A stretch of 9,030 nt of DNA from positions 1 to 9,030 of the forward strand of contig NZ_MLCL01000034.1 in assembly GCF_001942625.1 (NCBI RefSeq). Direction: 5' to 3'. This document shows positions 9,001 through 9,030 of the stretch, in pieces (the stretch's first letter is position 1; each line of letters opens with the position of its first letter). The stretch is from Mycobacterium syngnathidarum (GTDB taxonomy: Bacteria; Actinomycetota; Actinomycetes; Mycobacteriales; Mycobacteriaceae). The notes beneath the pieces are model-generated. The model made no database searches and was not told the DNA's origin. It saw only the letters and a program-made list of their open reading frames with translations. The position numbers and the translations under genes are program-made.

Positions 9001-9030
9001 CGGCGTTGGATGATCTGGTCGGGTTCTTCG
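1..9030 (+). CDS. Multimodular non-ribosomal peptide synthetase, internal fragment, open at both ends
   Basis: One uninterrupted frame (first full codon at 3, last at 9027-9029) encodes about 3,009 residues in the order A(end)-T / C-A-T / C-A(N-MT)-T / C(start). It assembles part of a peptide by thiotemplate chemistry in the cytoplasm, consuming ATP for adenylation and SAM for one N-methylation. Canonical NRPS core motifs follow each other in the same frame without a stop or frameshift, so all other long open frames here, on either strand, are by-products of GC-rich codon bias. There is no epimerization, cyclization, reductase or thioesterase domain in the window; start and release modules must lie outside. 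Motif wording resembles mycobacterial or related mycolic-acid actinobacterial synthetases. At least six in-frame TTA codons are present. The T domains need a phosphopantetheinyl transferase, and such A domains often need an MbtH-like partner; neither is encoded here. No gene symbol is given because the product cannot be identified from this fragment. Confidence 0.97.
3..252 (+). other. Module n adenylation domain, C-terminal end only
   Basis: The first residues, LGEIQTAL, are the end of motif A8. They are followed by A9 (LPAYMVP, about residues 52-58) and A10 ([15 protein letters not shown], 201-245), whose Lys in NGK (residue 74) is the catalytic lysine contacting the carboxylate and phosphate during adenylation. 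The substrate pocket lies upstream of the window, so specificity cannot be predicted. No methyltransferase is inserted here: A8 runs into A9 after about 45 residues. The last 80 residues are 64/80 identical by hand count to the matching part of module n+1 (3162-3401), suggesting that the two modules are related by duplication. Confidence 0.92.
273..486 (+). other. Module n carrier (T/PCP) domain
   Basis: This is a roughly 70-residue phosphopantetheine-binding domain. It opens with [16 protein letters not shown] and carries the signature [18 protein letters not shown]. The serine of GGDS (codon 384-386, residue 128) is the predicted attachment site of the 4'-phosphopantetheine arm that holds the growing peptide. 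It is followed by a linker of about 20 residues and then directly by a condensation domain. The Asp in GGDS is a form often seen in carriers that precede an epimerase, yet no epimerase follows. Confidence 0.95.
549..1902 (+). other. Module n+1 condensation domain
   Basis: About 450 residues that form the peptide bond between the chain on module n and the amino acid on module n+1. Motifs in order: C1 [16 protein letters not shown] (from 555), C2 RHESLRTVF (about residues 233-241), C3 HHIAGDG (939-959; second His, residue 314, is the catalytic base), C4 [11 protein letters not shown]5 [12 protein letters not shown]6 [13 protein letters not shown] and C7 [10 protein letters not shown]. The HHxxxDG form shows an ordinary condensation domain, not a DxxxxD heterocyclization domain. 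No extra N-terminal His motif of dual condensation/epimerization domains is seen, and no epimerase precedes it, so LCL type is inferred. Its C5 surroundings ([19 protein letters not shown]) depart from the [17 protein letters not shown] form shared by the other two C domains in the window. Confidence 0.95.
1683..1709 (+). repeat. ETHTARMDL repeat near the end of the C domain, copy 1
   Basis: These 27 bases encode ETHTARMDL near the C-terminal end of the module n+1 C domain. They match 4851-4877 at 26 of 27 bases; the single difference (c/t) is synonymous. The direct repeat spacing is about 3.17 kb, one C-A-T module. Confidence 0.85.
1962..3405 (+). other. Module n+1 adenylation domain, possibly aromatic (Phe-like) substrate
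   Basis: A complete AMP-forming domain of about 480 residues that activates one amino acid with ATP and loads it onto the carrier at 3426. Motifs: A1 [17 protein letters not shown]2 [13 protein letters not shown]3 [11 protein letters not shown] (2403-2435, phosphate loop), A4 FDVSVWDMF (from 2538), A5 NAYGPTETT (2796-2822), A7 YLTGDLVSW (3060-3086), A8 [19 protein letters not shown] (3114-3170), A9 LPDYMVP and A10 [15 protein letters not shown] (3357-3401; Lys residue 1126). Hand alignment to GrsA PheA gives pocket residues D-V-W-S-V-A-A-V-Y-K. The nearest code I know is the Phe code DAWTIAAICK (five identities plus conservative changes), so a bulky hydrophobic or aromatic substrate is inferred at low confidence. 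A7 has Leu in place of the usual Arg/Lys, while the ATP-ribose-binding Asp (residue 1024) is kept. Confidence 0.95.
3426..3648 (+). other. Module n+1 carrier (T/PCP) domain
   Basis: This carrier domain runs from [17 protein letters not shown] through [18 protein letters not shown] to LATRI. The phosphopantetheine-accepting serine is codon 3540-3542 (residue 1180). Like the carrier of module n it has the GGDS form, and it is followed after a short Pro-rich linker ([12 protein letters not shown]) by a condensation domain with no epimerase in between. It holds the residue selected by the adenylation domain at 1962-3405 and passes the chain to the methylating module. Confidence 0.95.
3711..3762 (+). 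repeat. C-domain start repeat, copy 1 (partner at 8160-8211)
   Basis: This 52-base stretch encodes [17 protein letters not shown] and matches 8160-8211 at 50 of 52 bases by hand count; the two differences are synonymous third-position changes. Near identity at silent sites suggests recent duplication or gene conversion between the C domains of modules n+2 and n+3. The matching site in module n+1 (from 555) is more diverged after the first 30 bases. Confidence 0.85.
4012..4033. repeat. Short perfect-arm inverted repeat inside the module n+2 C domain
   Basis: Arms atttcgacct and aggtcgaaat, 10 bases each, are exact reverse complements separated by the two bases ag. It lies within codons for FDLEVEI. 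There is no U tract after it, and the equivalent positions in the other two C domains do not keep the full palindrome, so it is most likely a coincidence of codon choice and not a terminator or operator. Confidence 0.6.
4851..4877 (+). repeat. ETHTARMDL repeat near the end of the C domain, copy 2
   Basis: This is the partner of 1683-1709, at the equivalent position in the module n+2 C domain. It lies inside coding sequence and has no independent function that I can see. Confidence 0.85.
5130..6476 (+). other. Module n+2 adenylation domain, main part upstream of the methyltransferase insertion
   Basis: Core and first part of the C-terminal subdomain of an A domain that is split by the inserted methyltransferase. 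Motifs: A1 [17 protein letters not shown]2 [13 protein letters not shown]3 [11 protein letters not shown] (5571-5603), A4 FDISGWEIF (5703-5729), A5 NQYGPTETT (5961-5987), A7 YRTGDLVRW (6237-6263) and A8 [19 protein letters not shown] (6291-6347). The domain then reaches a strand, LAGYVVFD (6450-6473), and breaks off into the insertion; A9 and A10 resume at 7755 and 7800. Hand alignment to GrsA gives pocket code D-I-W-G-L-G-Q-M-W-K. This fits no code I can assign firmly. It matches the glycine code DILQLGLIWK at six of ten positions, but Trp at the third position and Gln at the seventh differ. Substrate therefore unassigned; a small residue is possible. Confidence 0.94.
6516..7680 (+). other. 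Embedded SAM-dependent N-methyltransferase domain
   Basis: About 390 residues inserted between motifs A8 and A9 of the module n+2 A domain, the usual site for NRPS N-methyltransferases. It N-methylates the amino group of the carrier-bound amino acid before condensation. Visible features: the entry motif [15 protein letters not shown] (6600-6644); the Rossmann-fold SAM-binding loop VLEIGVGSG (6711-6737, residues 2237-2245); the second strand YWGTDFS, whose acidic residue is placed to bind the SAM ribose; LNSVIQYFP (6921-6950); and the post-core strand [14 protein letters not shown] (7005-7046). The C-terminal section contains [18 protein letters not shown], which matches the NEL-x-x-YRYDV signature known from this family, and ends near the second edge of the A domain. 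All motifs are in frame and intact, so it should be active. C-methylation is possible in principle, but location and motifs favour N-methylation. Confidence 0.93.
7689..7848 (+). other. Module n+2 adenylation domain, C-terminal piece after the insertion
   Basis: The A domain resumes with [21 protein letters not shown], then A9 LPDYMVP (7755-7775) and A10 [15 protein letters not shown] (7800-7844), whose Lys at codon 7821-7823 (residue 2607) is the adenylation lysine. LSSYVNDP resembles the strand LAGYVVFD just before the methyltransferase and the single strand LVAYVTGT of the uninterrupted module n+1. The host strand therefore seems to be represented on both sides of the insertion. Confidence 0.92.
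7869..8094 (+). other. Module n+2 carrier (T/PCP) domain
   Basis: The carrier domain reads [17 protein letters not shown], then [18 protein letters not shown] and ends near VAGLADWV. The phosphopantetheine serine is codon 7983-7985 (residue 2661). Unlike the two upstream carriers it has the GGHS form common in carriers that feed an LCL condensation domain. It holds the N-methylated residue, and its arm must reach the A domain, the inserted methyltransferase and the C domains on both sides. Confidence 0.95.
8151..9030 (+). other. Module n+3 condensation domain, truncated by the window edge
   Basis: The first two thirds of a condensation domain. C1 [17 protein letters not shown] starts at 8160, followed by C2 [10 protein letters not shown]3 HHIAGDG (8544-8564; second His, residue 2849) and C4 [10 protein letters not shown]. 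The beginning of C5, DDLVGFF, runs off the end at 9030. It would condense the chain ending in the N-methyl residue with the next amino acid, showing that the N-methylated position is internal and not the C-terminus of the peptide. It is probably LCL type, since a GGHS carrier without an epimerase precedes it. Confidence 0.94.
8160..8211 (+). repeat. C-domain start repeat, copy 2 (partner at 3711-3762)
   Basis: This is the second copy of the 52-base repeat, in direct orientation about 4.45 kb downstream of the first. A crossover between the copies would delete exactly one C-A(MT)-T unit in frame. Confidence 0.85.

Noticed and set aside
1..9030. Promoter, ribosome binding site, terminator or separate small gene
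   Set aside because: The whole window is continuous coding sequence with short inter-domain linkers, and no site has support beyond chance.

Overview
The window lies entirely inside one very large non-ribosomal peptide synthetase (NRPS) gene on the + strand. A single reading frame (codons begin at position 3) is open from edge to edge, about 3,009 codons. Neither the start nor the stop of the gene is present, and I see no intergenic DNA, RNA gene, insertion sequence or CRISPR array. Because codons begin at multiples of three, residue number in the fragment equals codon start divided by 3; residue numbers below use that convention. High GC and strong G/C third-position bias point to an actinobacterium. 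The wording of the motifs (HHIAGDGSS in every condensation domain, [32 protein letters not shown]) resembles NRPSs of Mycobacterium and relatives such as Nocardia and Rhodococcus. At least six in-frame TTA leucine codons (2085, 5478, 8238, 8469, 8481, 8781) argue against Streptomyces. Species cannot be fixed from this window.

Layout: (1) 3-486, the tail of an adenylation (A) domain and a carrier (T) domain, the end of module n. (2) 549-3648, a complete C-A-T module, n+1. (3) 3702-8094, a complete C-A-T module, n+2, whose A domain is split by an inserted S-adenosylmethionine-dependent N-methyltransferase (about 6516-7680). (4) 8151-9030, the first two thirds of the C domain of module n+3. The carrier serines are residues 128, 1180 and 2661. 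The spacing is 1,052 residues for the plain module and 1,481 for the methylating one, so the insertion adds about 430 residues.

How it works: each A domain activates an amino acid as its adenylate and loads it on the phosphopantetheine arm of the following T domain. Each C domain joins the upstream peptidyl chain to that amino acid. In module n+2 the methyltransferase N-methylates the carrier-bound residue before condensation. No epimerization domain occurs at any of the three T-C junctions, so the residues of modules n, n+1 and n+2 are expected to remain L unless a dual-function C domain is present, and none is evident. The product is at least a tetrapeptide with one internal N-methyl amino acid. 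Binding-pocket codes read by hand are DVWSVAAVYK (n+1, nearest an aromatic/Phe-type code) and DIWGLGQMWK (n+2, no confident match).

Nothing here is a wholly new class of system. The points of interest are the embedded methyltransferase, the atypical pocket code of the methylating module, GGDS carriers without epimerases, a non-canonical A7 motif, and strong module-to-module repetition that suggests duplication or gene conversion.
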